DNA of 64,000 nucleotides from Mixophyes australis (GCA_036250195.1 JAVHZZ010000005.1:72902505-72966504); one strand, 5' to 3'. Positions 39,171-52,106 are shown, numbered from the stretch's first letter. Translations and numbers: made by a program. The notes: a model not told the origin generated them from the letters alone.

Positions 39171-40696
39171 TATAATAATAAGAGAGAAAGAGATTGTCAG
39201 CTAAAGACGGTTGCAGGAAATGTGGTGGGAAGTGCATTGTATACTAGGTGAAAGCAATCATTTTAGAGTGTCTGCAGTTGTGAGTGGTTCAAAGGGGATG
39301 ACTGATTACATAGACAGAGATAAAGGATGCGATAGGCTGTAACAGGGAAAGGAAAGATTTAACTGTAAGCAAAATTAACATCTATGTTATATGGTGGTTA
39401 ATGGGAAAATGAGAATACAATAAAAACTGCCTAAATGTCATGCTAACCATTTGGTGCAGAAATACTTTATTATTGATTTTTTGTTAAATGTCTCCTCTCT
39501 CTCCTTTGGTACTCCTCCTTAATGCCAAAGGCTCTCATGTCAGAGGGGGGCAAGGGCAGATTTTATAGGCATTTTAGAAGTTTCAAAAGAGATATGCCAC
39601 TTTAGGTTTGGAGAGAGTAAAGAAAAGGTCATTTCAAAGGTTATTTCTGGTTTGTTTTTTTTCTCCTTTTCTTAAGATACAACAAATAGACAAAGCCTCA
39701 CATGATGTTTTATAGACACTAGTGTTTCTGTGCCATTCACTAAAAATTACTTTTTATGTTTTCTGAATAAATGCTCAAAACTAATATGAAATGCTTGTTC
39801 TTAACCAATTGGTGGTCCCTTATTCAGCGAACACATTGCCACTTCTGCAGACACCAAGGGGTGAGGGACAAGAGGTCCGTCTTCCAGAGCATTTACTATA
39901 TACTTTATCTGCTTTTACTGGTGCTATGGCAGTATCAGCTAATCCATTGAAGTATTTTTTAAATTGTAGACACTGTTAAAATAAAATGATAATAATAGTT
40001 CTCAAGTAACCTAACAAAGTAATAATAATAACATGACACTTGGCTCAGATGTGGTTTTGTTTTAATTTTGATATAAAAATACTAAAAGTGTTTAAAAGCC
40101 GTCAATTTAAATAAGTTGTTGTTAGTCCCATCTAGATGTTTTTTTGCTTCTTTTCTCTTCCAACCAGCAACAAGTCAACACTCCGGTATGATGGTAGTGG
40201 TGATTAGGTTTGGACATTTGCACAATGCATTTCATCCAAAATGAATGAATGACTAAGTGTAGTCAGTAACATCTCCTTGTACTGGTTTTAGTTTCTTTCT
40301 ATTGTGGTAATAAGTACATTGAGATAACATTTACAAATTGCATTTGACAAAAACCTTTCTGGTCTCATTTTATGAATGAAGGTTAAACTTTTTTTATTTT
40401 CTTGTTGCATGAAGTACGATGGTGGTAAATGGCAGGTTGGTTGGAGCCCTCCTTTATTATGTCAATTGCACTTTTCTTTTTGTCTGCATTTCATTGTTAC
40501 TAGCCTATATATAAAACTATGAAAGCAAGCCTCACAGATACAATCATGCACATGACCTATGGATAGGCTCCAAATACAATGTTAGAATCACAACTTATGA
40601 CAAAAAGTAATACACTTGAGACGGGATGGGACATTTTGAACAACCAGGGCAGCTTTCTACAAATTGACCCTAGTACTTGTGGGGTAGGTAACTTAG

Positions 40697-41467
40697 GTGC
40701 CCATTTATTAATGCTTCCATTTTTGCCCCATTAGTTAGCTTCTTTTTTTGCAGCATTCAGAGATGCTTTTTCATAGCTATTTATCATTAAATTCATGCCG
40801 GTACAATGCCTCTGATAGCCATCACTATCCGCATATTTATAGGTAGTGTCCCAGCCTATTCACTGTGCATCCGCCGCCATCAGGCAGTGCATGTGCAGAA
40901 ATCAATTACTGCCAGGAAGGAGGGGGAGGAACCTACAGCCTGCTGGGGAGGGAATAAAAGACATTTGTCCGCTGGCCTTCAACTATAGGTCAGAGTAGCT
41001 AACGTCATTTTCATAAGGATTTTGTAATGAATGCTGGTGATATGGATGATATCTCCTGTGTTACATTGTTGTTAAATAGCTCCAATACTTGAGTTTGCTA
41101 TAATCCTGCATAAATAGTAATTTTCACAGAATTTAGTAGCTGCAAGTGTAGCAGTAATTACAATAAAGCATTTTAAGGTGGGTTTTTTTAAATAAAGTTT
41201 TTATTTTTCTATTTTTTTTATTTTATTTTTTATTAATTTTTAAACTTTTAAATAAAACTGGAACTAGAAGTCCATGCACAGAGGGACCCTGCACTGGCCT
41301 GCGAGTGGTAACACTCCTCTTACTGTTGCTGAACAGTGTCGCTGAGCATCGCTCAGCTGCCCCAGTGACATTTTTATGATATTTTGGTTGGGCGATGATT
41401 TTCTATTTCTACAATAGGCAGCGATAAAAAAAATTATCAGTTTCACAGAAAATTGATAAATAGACCC
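40697..41467 (+). mobile_element. MITE of family D
   Basis: Starts ggtgcccatttattaat and ends attgataaatagaccca, which are inverted copies. The interior shares ggaactagaagtcc, a gagtggtaacactcctctta block and gtcgctgagcatcgctcagc with the other copies. Confidence 0.6.
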
Positions 41468-41853
41468 ATTACAGTGTTATTTTACTGACGTCAATCGGAA
41501 ATGGAGTAAATAGAGAACAATTATTAGGGTCATGGGGGCAGCATGTTGTCCTGGGGCCAATAGCTTCTCACCACTGCTTTAAGTCCAGATGACTGTCTCT
41601 AATAACATAAAATGTTTTATTTATACATCATTCAAAAGAGTGGGTGTCCCATGAATTAGGTTTCCCAAGGTCAGGAGCACAAAAAACCACTAGAAATGGA
41701 GCTGAGAATTGCATTATTATTTTCTGATAGCTGTTGTCCATAAGAACATCAGCAGCCATATCTGTTTCTCAACTCATACTTCTCTCATGAAATAAGTTGC
41801 AGTGCAGATAAAACGTACTAGATTTAGACTACTTCATTAGCCTGGTTTGATGA

Positions 41854-41871
41854 CCCCCCCCCCCCCCCCCC
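41854..41871. repeat. Poly(C) run of 18
   Basis: Eighteen uninterrupted C. The exact length may be a sequencing artefact. Confidence 0.85.
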
Positions 41872-42559
41872 TCTTCAAATTACTAATGTGTAGTTGCTTT
41901 CGCTTGGATTCAATGTTTTGATGATGATCTATAGTACCTCTGATTATAGTGACGTCTGAGCAATGAAACGAGCAATGGCTGGTAAGCTGCAGCCGTAGAC
42001 TTTGGAATGACTGACTGTCCCCAGGGACAGAATCACTCAGTCTTGTAGAATGGGGTGACATTTAAGAAAGAAACGCAGAGGAAAATGTCATGCTTAAAAA
42101 ATTAGGTTCAAACATGCTGGCTTCTGATTTATTTTTATTATAGTCAGGGTTGGAATAGTGACATATTATCAGTCTTGGAAATGTTTGGTACATTTTTCAC
42201 TTTTTTGTTTTAATCAGAATAATCTAATTTTCCGTAGTATTGAGAGTGTGGAAACCAAGGCTGATGAGGCCAGATGGATGGTTTTTAGTTATAAATCTCA
42301 GCAATAATCTGATGAAGCCAGCAGGAATGTAACAGATTTACCCGGAGCGCTCTTTTATTAAAACTGTTTGCAAGTGTGCAAAAGAGAACTGAAATATGTA
42401 ATTTTATGCAAAAAATATCCATTTATCTTATCTAGCACAGTATACTAAATCAAGATAATTAAGTAGTCACCACTTCAGTATTTCAATGGAACCAACATAA
42501 TGGCATGTTTTTAAAGTAGCACTCCCAGTCTAAATGTACATGATGGATGGATATTAGAT

Positions 42560-44340
42560 AGATAAATTGCTGCTTCTCAGTGCTGGGTTCAGTTCTGAAC
42601 AGGACATTCAATGGCTCTCCATCGGATCTCATCTCCATTGGCAATGGCACCAACTAGGACTGCCCCCTTTTCCCATTGATTTTTTCCCATACCATAGAAC
42701 CCCTAGTTACCACCATTAGGATTACTGTTAAAATGAGTATCCTCCCCCAACTTCTCTACCTCTTACAGACTCTCCAAGTCAGGGTTCCTCTTTCTGAACT
42801 ATTCACTATTGAAAGACACATGGCTAAGTTTATCTGGCGCAACAGCCAGAGTCAGGCTGGCGTTGCTCAAGAAACCTACCATACGTCGTGGCAGTGGGAT
42901 CTCAGACCTCAAGGCCTACTATTGGGCGGCCCACCTTAGTAGTGTAGTGGCTTCCTTTGCTCCTCCCACCTGCCATTCTTGGGCATACATCAAAGATACT
43001 TATCTCAATTTCCCAATTGTACTACATCTGGGGCCTGCCGCAGATTTCCAGGGCTGCCTTCATTGGGCACTTCCCACCGTGTCATTTGCAGCTAGTACCT
43101 GGGAGAACTGTAAACCCCACCTCTGCATATTCCCTGTTCCCCTCTCTATCTTGCCACTATGGTATAATCCAGCTTTTTCCACCAGTATGTCAAGATCCTT
43201 TCAATAGCTATGGGTCACCTCAGGCATTTGATTCGTCTGGGATCTGGTGCCTCTGCTCCTGATCTCCTGACTTCCACCTGTTTTTTTCCCAATAACTGCA
43301 GATTAGGCATTTTCTCTGCTCTCTCCTGCCAGATAGTCCCCCTCGCTACATCTCTTCCTCTGTCTCTCCTCACCCCTGCGGAGGGGCCTGATTTCTTCTA
43401 TCTGTCTTATGCTCCTTGACTATTTACTGGTCCCTAGAAACAGACATGAGAGGGAATGGAAAAGAGACTCCCCAGAGGAGGACTGCTGGGAGACTATTAG
43501 ATCCAGTGTTAACTCCAGTTTCCTCTCAACCTTGATTAAGAAAACCGCTTACAAGGTCTGCTTTGGATGGTACCTTATGCCTGATAGGCTTACTGTATAC
43601 CTGCCTGCCTCCCCTGCTTGTTGGCGAGGCGGCGGTCATAGGAGCAATTTCATTCACATCCGGTGATCTTGCACGTCATCTCTTCCTTCTGGGACGAAGT
43701 TGTCAACCTGTTGTCCTCCAATGCCCTATCAGAAAAGAACCTTGATCCTTCCTTCTCTGCTACCCTATCCAGGACACTGATGTCTGTTCAGGTAAGCTGG
43801 TCAACGCTCGCTGCTTGATAGCCAAATTTTGGAAAAAGGCTGACTCTACCCACATCTCTTCTTTGAAATCCTATGTTTGGTCAATAGCCAGTATGGATAA
43901 AATTACCTTCTACCTGCACGATAAGGAGAAAAAGTTCCATCAAATTTGGGCCCCCTAGCTCTATATGAAATTCTCCTTGACCCCTTACCCCCTCCCAGAC
44001 TGCCTCCTGAACTTTCTACCACCCCACTTATTTATTCTTCTAAGCTCTGAGTTAAGCCCCTCCACCTTTTTTTTTCTTTTTTCTTTTTTTTTTTTACATT
44101 TTTGGTGTTATATCCCAGGCTAGTTTTCCCTCTCCTTCTTGTGATTGGCGACCACTCCCTCCATCCTGTATTCTTCTAATATATAGCATTTGAAACGTTC
44201 AGTTTGTATTTTTACCTCCATGTTTCTGTATGTGAGGTTGTTGTTTTTCACATACTGTGACTAGGTTTGGTTTCTCTTATCTAGTCATTTCCTTGACCCA
44301 GTTTGTCACTTATGTTAGGTTAATAAAATTTTGAGTTAAA
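42560..44340 (+). mobile_element. Tx1/L1-like non-LTR retrotransposon, 3' part of ORF2
   Basis: Broken plus-strand frames at 42676-43745 give the C-terminal ORF2 character of the Tx1/L1 lineage. This includes ILPQLLYLLQTL, followed by a FIWRNSQS-like motif and a DLKAYYWAAHL motif reached by a frameshift at about 42890. The end near 44320 reads ttaataaaattttgagttaa with an A-rich tail, as expected for a 3' end. Several frameshifts and stops make it inactive. The 5' boundary is not clear. Confidence 0.75.
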
Positions 44341-44460
44341 AAACAACAACTATTTTTAGAAACACTGTATATTTTTACATTAAAGGTACTATAGGTAGTA
44401 TTTATTTTTACCATAGATGTGAACTATTCTGTAGCTGCAGGGTGAGTGATCATTCAAAAT

Positions 44461-44565
44461 CTGGGTACATACTATAGAAAATTACTTCAGTCGCGATTTC
44501 TGTAACGATTTTACAAACAACCAAAAGTCAAAGACGATTAACTTTTATCAATCAACTCTCAAAAT
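44461..44565. mobile_element. Fragment related to the MITE at 52107-52521
   Basis: Carries ctgggtacatactatagaaa, a diverged copy of the terminal sequence of 52107-52521 (reverse complement ctgggtacacactacagaat). Only one end is visible. Confidence 0.45.
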
Positions 44566-45234
44566 GTGCATAATTTTAACTGAATTTTTTACATGTATTC
44601 ATAAAATTCTATACCTTAATATTACTGCACAATAATGCTGTAAGCGTTTGGGATTTGTGTGAAGCCCTCTTAGCAGATTGACAGCTTTCTTGAAACTACT
44701 TAGCTCAATAGCTGCATGCTGCTTGAGGAACACAAACACATTATTTAGCACAGTCTTATGAACTGCTGCCAAGGACTCCCAGATACAAGGAAATGATTCA
44801 CAGGGGAATCATTTTCCTCTTCTCTTGCTGCAGCTACAGCTCTCCCTGATAATCTTGTCCCAAGAAGCTTATTTGGAAATGCAAAAATTCCAGCATTCTT
44901 AATCCATATGAATGCTTTTGATGATATATTTAATATTTTTTTTTTTAAGTGTACCCATCCTGGAGAAGTGCAACTGGAAGGTGGCAAATGTGTCCCATTA
45001 GAAGTATGTCATATTTTTGCACGGGGAGAAAACAGCTGTGCACCCTCCTTCAAAACAGGGAACAACCCAGTAAATGCACCTTTTACACCCCTTTGTCTCA
45101 TGTAAAAAATTTCATCCTCCAAATGCAGTTTATACCTAATACATGTTCAGCAAGGACCAATACAAAAATCCCTCCCATCAGTCGGTCCAATTGTTGGCGG
45201 CTATACCCCAGACACAGCAGCATTGGTCTTTTAA

Positions 45235-45283
45235 TGTCAGCATTGTGATTGGCGACATTGTCAATGTCGCCAATCACACTGAC
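45235..45283. repeat. Short perfect-type hairpin
   Basis: gtgattggcgacatt pairs with aatgtcgccaatcac around a 3-base centre, with outer gtcag/ctgac. It is probably the core of an old inverted-repeat element, with gacatt motifs repeated up to 45340. Confidence 0.65.
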
Positions 45284-45920
45284 GACATTGTTAACCTGTC
45301 TGCATAATGTAAATGTCGGGATTTAGCCTGCAGACATTAGCTCCGTCGCAATTATATACCCTACCCATCCATATATCTTGGGCTATTTCTCAAAAATCCT
45401 CTTGCAATGCTGCAGACAGAGGGGCGTATTAGGATCAGGTCAGGGGTATATCCATGGTAGATGTGGTTCTTCGCCATATAAATCGAAGACATGGAAAAAA
45501 ACATTGGGAAGAATTACATAGTGGTCTAGGGGCATGTCCTTGTGTTCTGATATTTACTTTGACATCACAGAGAGAGATTTACATTGGACGTTGTTTGTGT
45601 TCCATAAATTATATATTTAACAGAATCTCCCTTTATGATCCAGTTTCTAATTTGGACCACCAATTAGTTGGAATGGCATAGGCAAATGTGCAATGGTAAC
45701 ACAGATAAGTGTTCACCATCTTGTTTCATGTAGCGTTTATAAGCTTGACAAGCAGCTAGGATAGTTATACGCATTTTTCATCCAAATATACCCACAGTAT
45801 ATCATATACACACTCTTCAATAGAAACAATTAGATCATTCCCCTCACACACTTGGATTCACTTTCTGAGAGCATTTGAGCCTCGTAGCCAGTAATTTAAG
45901 TGTCTTCATCTCTTCTACAG

Positions 45921-46081
45921 CAGTCAGAAATGACAGAAACAAGAAGAAGAAAGAACCGTTGAAACAGGAGTGCACAGAGAACTACGAAATGACTGCTGAG
46001 CTCGATGACCTGACAGAGAAAATCAGAAAAGCGCATCAAGAAACCTTCCCCTCCCTATGTCAGTTGGGAAAATACACTACG
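45921..46081 (+). CDS. RARB: RARB exon encoding the hinge, nuclear-localisation stretch and ligand-domain helix 1
   Basis: The exon is 161 bp: two bases that complete the Ser codon split with the previous exon, then 53 codons. The reading is (S)[11 protein letters not shown], a basic stretch that follows the DNA-binding domain and acts as a nuclear localisation signal in this family. Next come an acidic hinge and helix 1 ([15 protein letters not shown]), ending QLGKYTT. The hinge residues KQECT and [13 protein letters not shown] are typical of RAR beta and unlike the alpha or gamma hinges, so this exon decides the isotype. The acceptor is cttctacag and the donor is gtaagt. An ORF runs open upstream from position 45875, but the residues before 45921 are intronic. 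A decayed antisense retroelement begins only about 130 bp downstream, inside the next intron. Confidence 0.96.
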
Positions 46082-49000
46082 GTAAGTTTTACCTGCTAAT
46101 GATTTAGAACTGCTGTACTGCAGACACTGCTCTCACTTGTAGAATTACATTTTCTTTTTATCTACTGCTATTCATGATTTATGAATGTGATGGTAAGAAT
46201 CCTGTTACATGTCCTCCAGGAAGAAGATGAAGACGATTTGGACCAGAAAATCCTCTCTTTTATACTCTACATATTCTCTACACAAACTGGTGCTAGCGAT
46301 CAGCCTCGGATTATTAGATTATAGAGTTTGTTCCATCTTGTACATTTGATTCCTGCTACTGTTAAGACTCAGGCAAAGAACATTTTAGCTGCCGTTCTAA
46401 CACGCTGAGCTTAATATAGGTACCATTGATCTCTATACATGGACACTGGGATGTAACAGATCTAACATCAGAGACGAAAGTCCAGTTGCCAGTGTGGAAG
46501 AAGTCAGGAATAAGCCAAGGGCCATTTTATCCTACTCTTCTGAAGTCCTGGAAGAGTAGGCCACCCTCCTTTCCTTCTTGTAAAGAGGGCGAGTCCTGAT
46601 CATGTGATTCACAGTGATTTATGTGGTGTCTATAAGCTGCTTATTATAGCATCCTTGTGCTTCTTGGAGTGTTGCGTACAGCAGCTCTTGGTTCTTTTAT
46701 AAATCTGTCAGTGACAGCTGGAATAGAAGTGATAATGGGAGACCAGTAATGAAAGCTGGATGATAGCTCAAAAAAGGGGAAGTGTGTTGGGAAGTGGAAC
46801 TGTATTGAGCTTTATTTTATAAGCAGTTTCTTCTGTGTGTAAGATGTCAGTCCAGCCATACTGTAGATGACTAATACAGCCTTGGTGGTATTTTTCCAAA
46901 CTTTAATTGGTGCATTCAGTTTTCCCATCAGATTGGGGTTAAAACATTGAATATAAATTTAAGCCTATTCCCAGGATGGAGCAAAATATTCTTAAGGACT
47001 TTTAATTAAATTGAACTCCTTGAATAGAAACCACTCTACAACCACTAGAATAGTGGATTTTGCTCTGGAATTGGAAGTTCAACTATAAAATCCAGATACA
47101 CCCTCAAGATCATGAAGGTAAAATGAAGGGCTGAATCAGAAGTTGTTTTCTGGAAGAATAATATTAACAGCCTCAGTGTCTTACGGAGGGTCATAAGTAC
47201 CTACAACAGAGCTTCAGGTTATCCATTCTAAGTTACGATGATCTGTAAACACTGTTACTGGATGAAGTGCTCCTTCAAGAAGATGTTGGCATTCAGAAAA
47301 GGCATATTTTATTGTCAATGATTGCCGGCTAACAGTAAAAAATATCCGCTCATTTTCTGATTTCTGTAAAAACTCAGACGCAGTGTATCTCCATGGACTG
47401 TTCCTTCTGTAGGTTGGGTGATAGAAGCAATAATTCTCTAGTAGTTTTTAATAAATCATCTTTAAGAAGTCCAAATCTATGAACTTCTTTCTATTTTTTA
47501 GGGATAAACTGTTCATATAAAGATTGTTGCTGGTATCCATTCCGTCCTTCCAGGTAGATCATGTATCCTAGAATTTGGATTTATGTGTTTTCAAATTCAC
47601 ACTTATCTAGTTTAATATATTGGTTGGTGGAGACGCTCTAAAACAAGTTTTATTTGCTTCTGGCATTCTTAAAAGTTGTCAGAAAATAATCAGAATTCAT
47701 CAGGATAGGCCACCACAAAAATAGTCCCAAGAAATTCGGTACAGCTCCCTTAATAGTACTGTAATTATGGAGGGCTGTTATAGAGGCTAAAGAGCATCTC
47801 ATAGTGCCCATAATGGGTCCGGAAAGTGGTCTTCCATTAATCTCCTCCTCTAATGCAGATCAAATTGTAGACTATACGAAGATCAAGCAACTCATATATC
47901 AATTGTAGAGGACATTGATTATATGAAATTTCGTTAATCAATACAGGGTCATAAGATCCCGTCTTTATTCTCCATAAAATAAGGCTCCCCCAGCCTTAGA
48001 GGTTGAAGTTTGGGTATACCCCTTACTCTATATTCCAGGTCAGAGAGAGAAAAAAAAGCAACCGAGAGGTATCTCCTGACAGAAGTTCAATAGAACAATA
48101 ATAAGGTCAATGAGTAGCCACTTGATCAACATTTTTTTTATTGCAGACTCTCAAAACTCAAGTTACTTAGGAGGCAGTATATCAAATTCTGCAGTTGTGA
48201 GACCCTGTTACCTCACAGGGGCATCAAAGAGTGTCTGTAGGTTTTTTTTTTGTGGTGGATCTCAATAGTAAGAATGAATATGTTGTTTTTTTTTAGATTT
48301 TTAAATTCTTTACAGATATTTCTTCAAATAACATCCACAACATAAAGAATATATATGAGCAGAAAAGTCTTTGTACCTTTAGTATTAGAAAATCTGTGGT
48401 GGTGTGAGGTGGATAAATAAGGCACAGAAAACCAAAGGCTAAGAAAGTTCACAGAATCATAATCCAGAGGCACCGTGAGAATTGTCATGCAAGCCGATAA
48501 TACACAGAGAAGCAGCAATCCAGGAGCTCAAGAGCAAGGGAAGCTAGTCCAATAAACTGGCAGTTGCTTGTTTCCATTAGGTTATTTATATAGAGCTGGC
48601 TCTGTGATAATTGGCTGTGGGTGTTAGCAATTTATTACTAGCAGTAAATAGTTAAGACTTCTCTGATGCAGGTTACATACATGGAAATGCAAAGGAAAAC
48701 AGCAAGTGGCTAACAGAGCCCATAGCTCAGTGCACAGAGACCTTATTGCTGCAAGCCAGAGCTCAGCAGTATGAATCCTGCATAAGTGTCAGGTAGCATA
48801 GAAAGCTTTTTGGACATAAGAAACTGTGTCTTCGGCAGTGAATCGTTCGCACCATTTTTGAAAATGGCTGCAATCCTTTATTGTGGGCCCAGCATGAGTA
48901 GAGAGAGGCTCTAGTGGCAACATAGCCTCTTAGATGAACAGTTAAGTTCTCCTGAGATTAGGGCTGAGTTAGGGGCCCGTCTCAAAATGACTCTTAAAGT

Positions 49001-49133
49001 AACAATATTTAGAAGAAAAAGTCGAAGCCCTTCCAGTCAATTGTTGTTTTCTGAGTCGTAAGTCAAGGAATGTGAAGAATAACAGGAAACCATAGGGAAG
49101 ATATTACTACAGTACAAACACAGGACTTAGAAG

Positions 49134-49644
49134 TAGGGATGTGCACCGGCCACTTTTGGTGTCTCGTGTTTTGTGTTTTGGATTCGGATTTGCTTGAGGT
49201 TTTGGGTTCGGATTTGTTTCGCAAAACACCTGACGAAAGGTTTTGGTTCGGATTTAAGGTTTTGGATTCGGATTTATTTTGAAAAAAACATAAAAAGTGC
49301 TAAAGACCAGTTTTGTGGGTTTTTTTTTCCACTCCTACGCTATTATTAACCTCAATAACATTCAATAACAATCATTTCCACTAATTTCCAGTCTATTCTG
49401 AACACCTCACAATATTGTTTTTAGGCCAAAAGGTTGCACCGAGGTAGCTTGAGCACATAATGCCAAAAAAATAGGTACAAGATGGAATTGTTCTGGGCCC
49501 TCCCTCCCACGCGAGACTTGGACGACAGAGCCTCGTTTTCAATTTTTTGCCCGCCGGAAATATCCGAACAGTGCTCGGATCCCGTTCGGATCCGCACTGT
49601 TTGGGTGGGCTCGGATTAGCGAAATCCGAGCCCGCTCATCTCTA
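49134..49644. mobile_element. Non-autonomous hAT element with exact 8-bp duplication, inside the retroelement
   Basis: The 511-bp element starts tagggatgtgc and ends gctcatctcta, which are inverted copies (9 of 11). It is bracketed by cttagaag at 49126-49133 and 49645-49652. Left part: repeated tttggattcggattt units. Right part: a ggatccgaacgggatcc-like palindromic phrase near 49575-49600. Non-coding. Removing it brings the two parts of the retroelement gag region together. Confidence 0.92.
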
Positions 49645-50223
49645 CTTAGAAGTGAGAAGTCCTGGAATCAAATCCAACTTCATTGGTTCAGGCTCAGGTA
49701 CCAGAATAGAAGAAGTTTGGACAAGATTTAAGTGTCAAGATATGGCCAACTTTTATACGTAACAGGTGGTGCCGATGCCCTTTGCATCTCCATTCTTCTC
49801 TCAAATAGTCTAGGATCAATATGAATACTTAATGCATGTATCAAAATTGTTGAGAGTTTCAGAAACAAACTGAACTTTTATTTGTTCAGATAAAAAAAAT
49901 ATGAAAACGACGTCTATGTGATAGGCATTGTAAATGGTGTCAGCTACCCACCTGCAGAATTCGGCAGCACAGCCTGCTACTGTATGTCTTCTTTGGTAGA
50001 CAGTTGTAAAGTTGGCCTCAGTTGTGGAGCAACTTTGAATCACCAAAAAGTATTTTCATTTCATAATTTAAATCATCCAGATTCCCTAATTTAGGAATGT
50101 AAGGTAGATGCCCAAAATTCTACAACCTTTGTTATCCATTTTGGAGCAGAACTGGGAAGATTGTAGATAAAAATGTAATCTGCACAAATCCCTGGTAATG
50201 TCATTTATCTCCACTAAACCTTG

Positions 50224-50238
50224 GAGAGAGAGAGAGAG
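50224..50238. repeat. Short (GA)n tract
   Basis: Seven GA units. Confidence 0.7.
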
Positions 50239-50290
50239 TAATAGGCTTCCTGAGGTGTTAAAGCTGTGGCAGTATCAACGCACAGGTCTT

Positions 50291-51950
50291 GAATCTGGTA
50301 TTGTTCTTAATTTATTTAATCTGTTTGTAAGTATTTATATATTTGTGGTGGTTGTTCTATCCTATGCCACTTCAAACATTGTAGCAGCAGATGAAGATTA
50401 AATACAAAAGGTGCTCCGACCCTGCCAAAATATACGTTAAAAGTATTCCAAATTAAACTGTACCTGTGGAGGCAGATATATTGTGGGCTAGAAAAAAAAG
50501 ATTTTTGACCAACACCGTTTCTCAAAAGTTATCAAAAGACCATTCAAAGCGAAGATATTTAAGTAATTTAAATATCCCTAAAATCTCCATCTGCCATGAC
50601 TGTTCTTAGAAAACAGGGACAGCTCTCATTTCGAAGGGTCGAGGCAAAGTTTTGCCACGTGAAAGCTACCTTACTTCTGTATGTAGAGGTAAAGACGTAT
50701 GTAAACTCCTGTCATCACACAACATTTTGAACAGCCTTGTATTCAGTGGTCGTGACTTGATAAAATTAATTATTTTCACATTTTCGTCCAAGACTTATTT
50801 TAGGCAAGACAGTATTTTTTTCACAGCATGGGCACGGTGCTGAAAGACGCAGTGGCTACTGCTGCATTCCTTGACTTTTTGTTTTATTTTTGAGATAACA
50901 CCGGACGTCTTCCCAGTCATGGCCTTCACTCCGTCTTTGCACTTATCAATGCAGTTTTCCTATGGTATGCCCTTCACTGTGAAAAAATGTGTCTATTAAT
51001 TAAAAAATGTGTGCGCCACTTGTGCGTTTTTGCAGGGAACATCACACTGTTTGGCAACACATTGCCACAAATTATGCATTGTGGTTTGTTGTCACTGGTC
51101 TCAACGATCCCAATAGCCAAGTAAGAATTGTGGTACCTTCTTTCTACTGTTCTTTTCCTTGTGGTGCTGGTCTCCGAAGACCTAGGAGGCCGTTCAACAC
51201 TTCAGAAGTCTCTGGTGCACCCACTGTCACTGATTCGTTCAAAAACCCTTCATCCTGTCCAGCAATTATACCACTAACAACGGCTCCATCTTCTTCCACG
51301 CCACAATTGAAATGTAATGTTCGTATCAGCTGGGTAAATAATAATAATAAAGGCAAATATTAAAAAAAGTGTAAATGCTTACAATGGACTTGCTTAACGA
51401 AAGTAGTAGTAAGCGGTTGCGCAGGATTTAGTCCTACCACTGTTTCAGTGATTGCAAAATCGGTAACATAAATAAACATGGCAAACAAACCAAAAATCGC
51501 CTGGATTTCAATGTTTGGTTTTTATTTTTCTATGTTAAGCTCCTCAAATTTTCAGAAAATAGACAAGAGTATATTTTAATAATATTGTAGTATGTAATAA
51601 TCTTTGAAATTGCAGCTTTTGACTTTTAACATTTTTAAAACCGCCATTACTACTATTGTATTTAACATAATGTTTGGACTTACCTGCTAGCTGTTAATGC
51701 TTCCACGGTGCTGGAGGTACTGTGACGGAGGTTTTGACAGTTTTCTTTAAGGATCCAGAATTCGGCCCTGATCCATTGAAACAAAAACGATGATGTTTTC
51801 TGAATCACTACGTAGGTGCTCCAAAAACCTGCAACAGACAGGCAAAAGCGTAGCGTGGAGCCATGGCACCCGGAGCAGGCTCATGTCACGCCCTTCCCCC
51901 ACCACACACACACACACACCACACATATACATATACACTTATCACTTCTC
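50291..51950. other. Unassigned region, possibly the 5' part of the antisense retroelement
   Basis: The minus strand continues from the gag-like patch without a clear boundary. A plus-strand open frame at 51007-51363 (118 codons) and a minus-strand one at 51144-51356 overlap here; neither resembles a protein I know. A short CA repeat lies at 51903-51922. Confidence 0.3.
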
Positions 51951-52106
51951 CTCACCAAGAAGAGGACAACAGCACCTCAGTTCTAGTCTGGAGAGGCGGA
52001 GCTTCCTATATGATTGACATGCTGGGACTCCGAGGCTAGGAAGAAAGGACTGAGGAGAGGAGAGCACACTGCCTGCAGGAGCTAAATTAATTTCTACCCA
52101 ATACTT

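Larger units (their letters stand above)
46215..50290 (-). mobile_element. Decayed Ty3/gypsy-like LTR retroelement, antisense
   Basis: On the minus strand the order of recognisable remnants is that of a gag-pol element. A capsid-like patch lies at about 50180-50250. A gag C-terminal part with a charged ERRMEMQRAS stretch is near 49770. A zinc-knuckle-like LCLYC lies at about 49085-49105, a reverse-transcriptase region at about 47400-48010, and a degraded integrase and 3' pol region at about 46215-46850. Stops and frameshifts are dense throughout, so no product is possible. A hAT element (49134-49644) interrupts the gag part. The 3' limit is near the RARB exon (46081). Terminal repeats were not securely found. 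The region 50290-51950 may be its 5' part. Identification rests on translated similarity judged by eye. Confidence 0.65.

Noticed and set aside
38149..39237. Many overlapping open frames on both strands
   Set aside because: They all fall in two family A transposon copies. Inverted repeats produce similar frames on both strands.
46526..46580. Possible family A fragment (cctactcttctgaagtcctg with a gaagagtagg return)
   Set aside because: Only a short mirrored phrase is present, inside the decayed retroelement. Too little to call an insertion.
51007..51363. 118-codon plus-strand open frame with Pro/Ser-rich end
   Set aside because: No family recognised, and the minus strand is also open. The location suggests 5' parts of the decayed antisense retroelement rather than a host exon.
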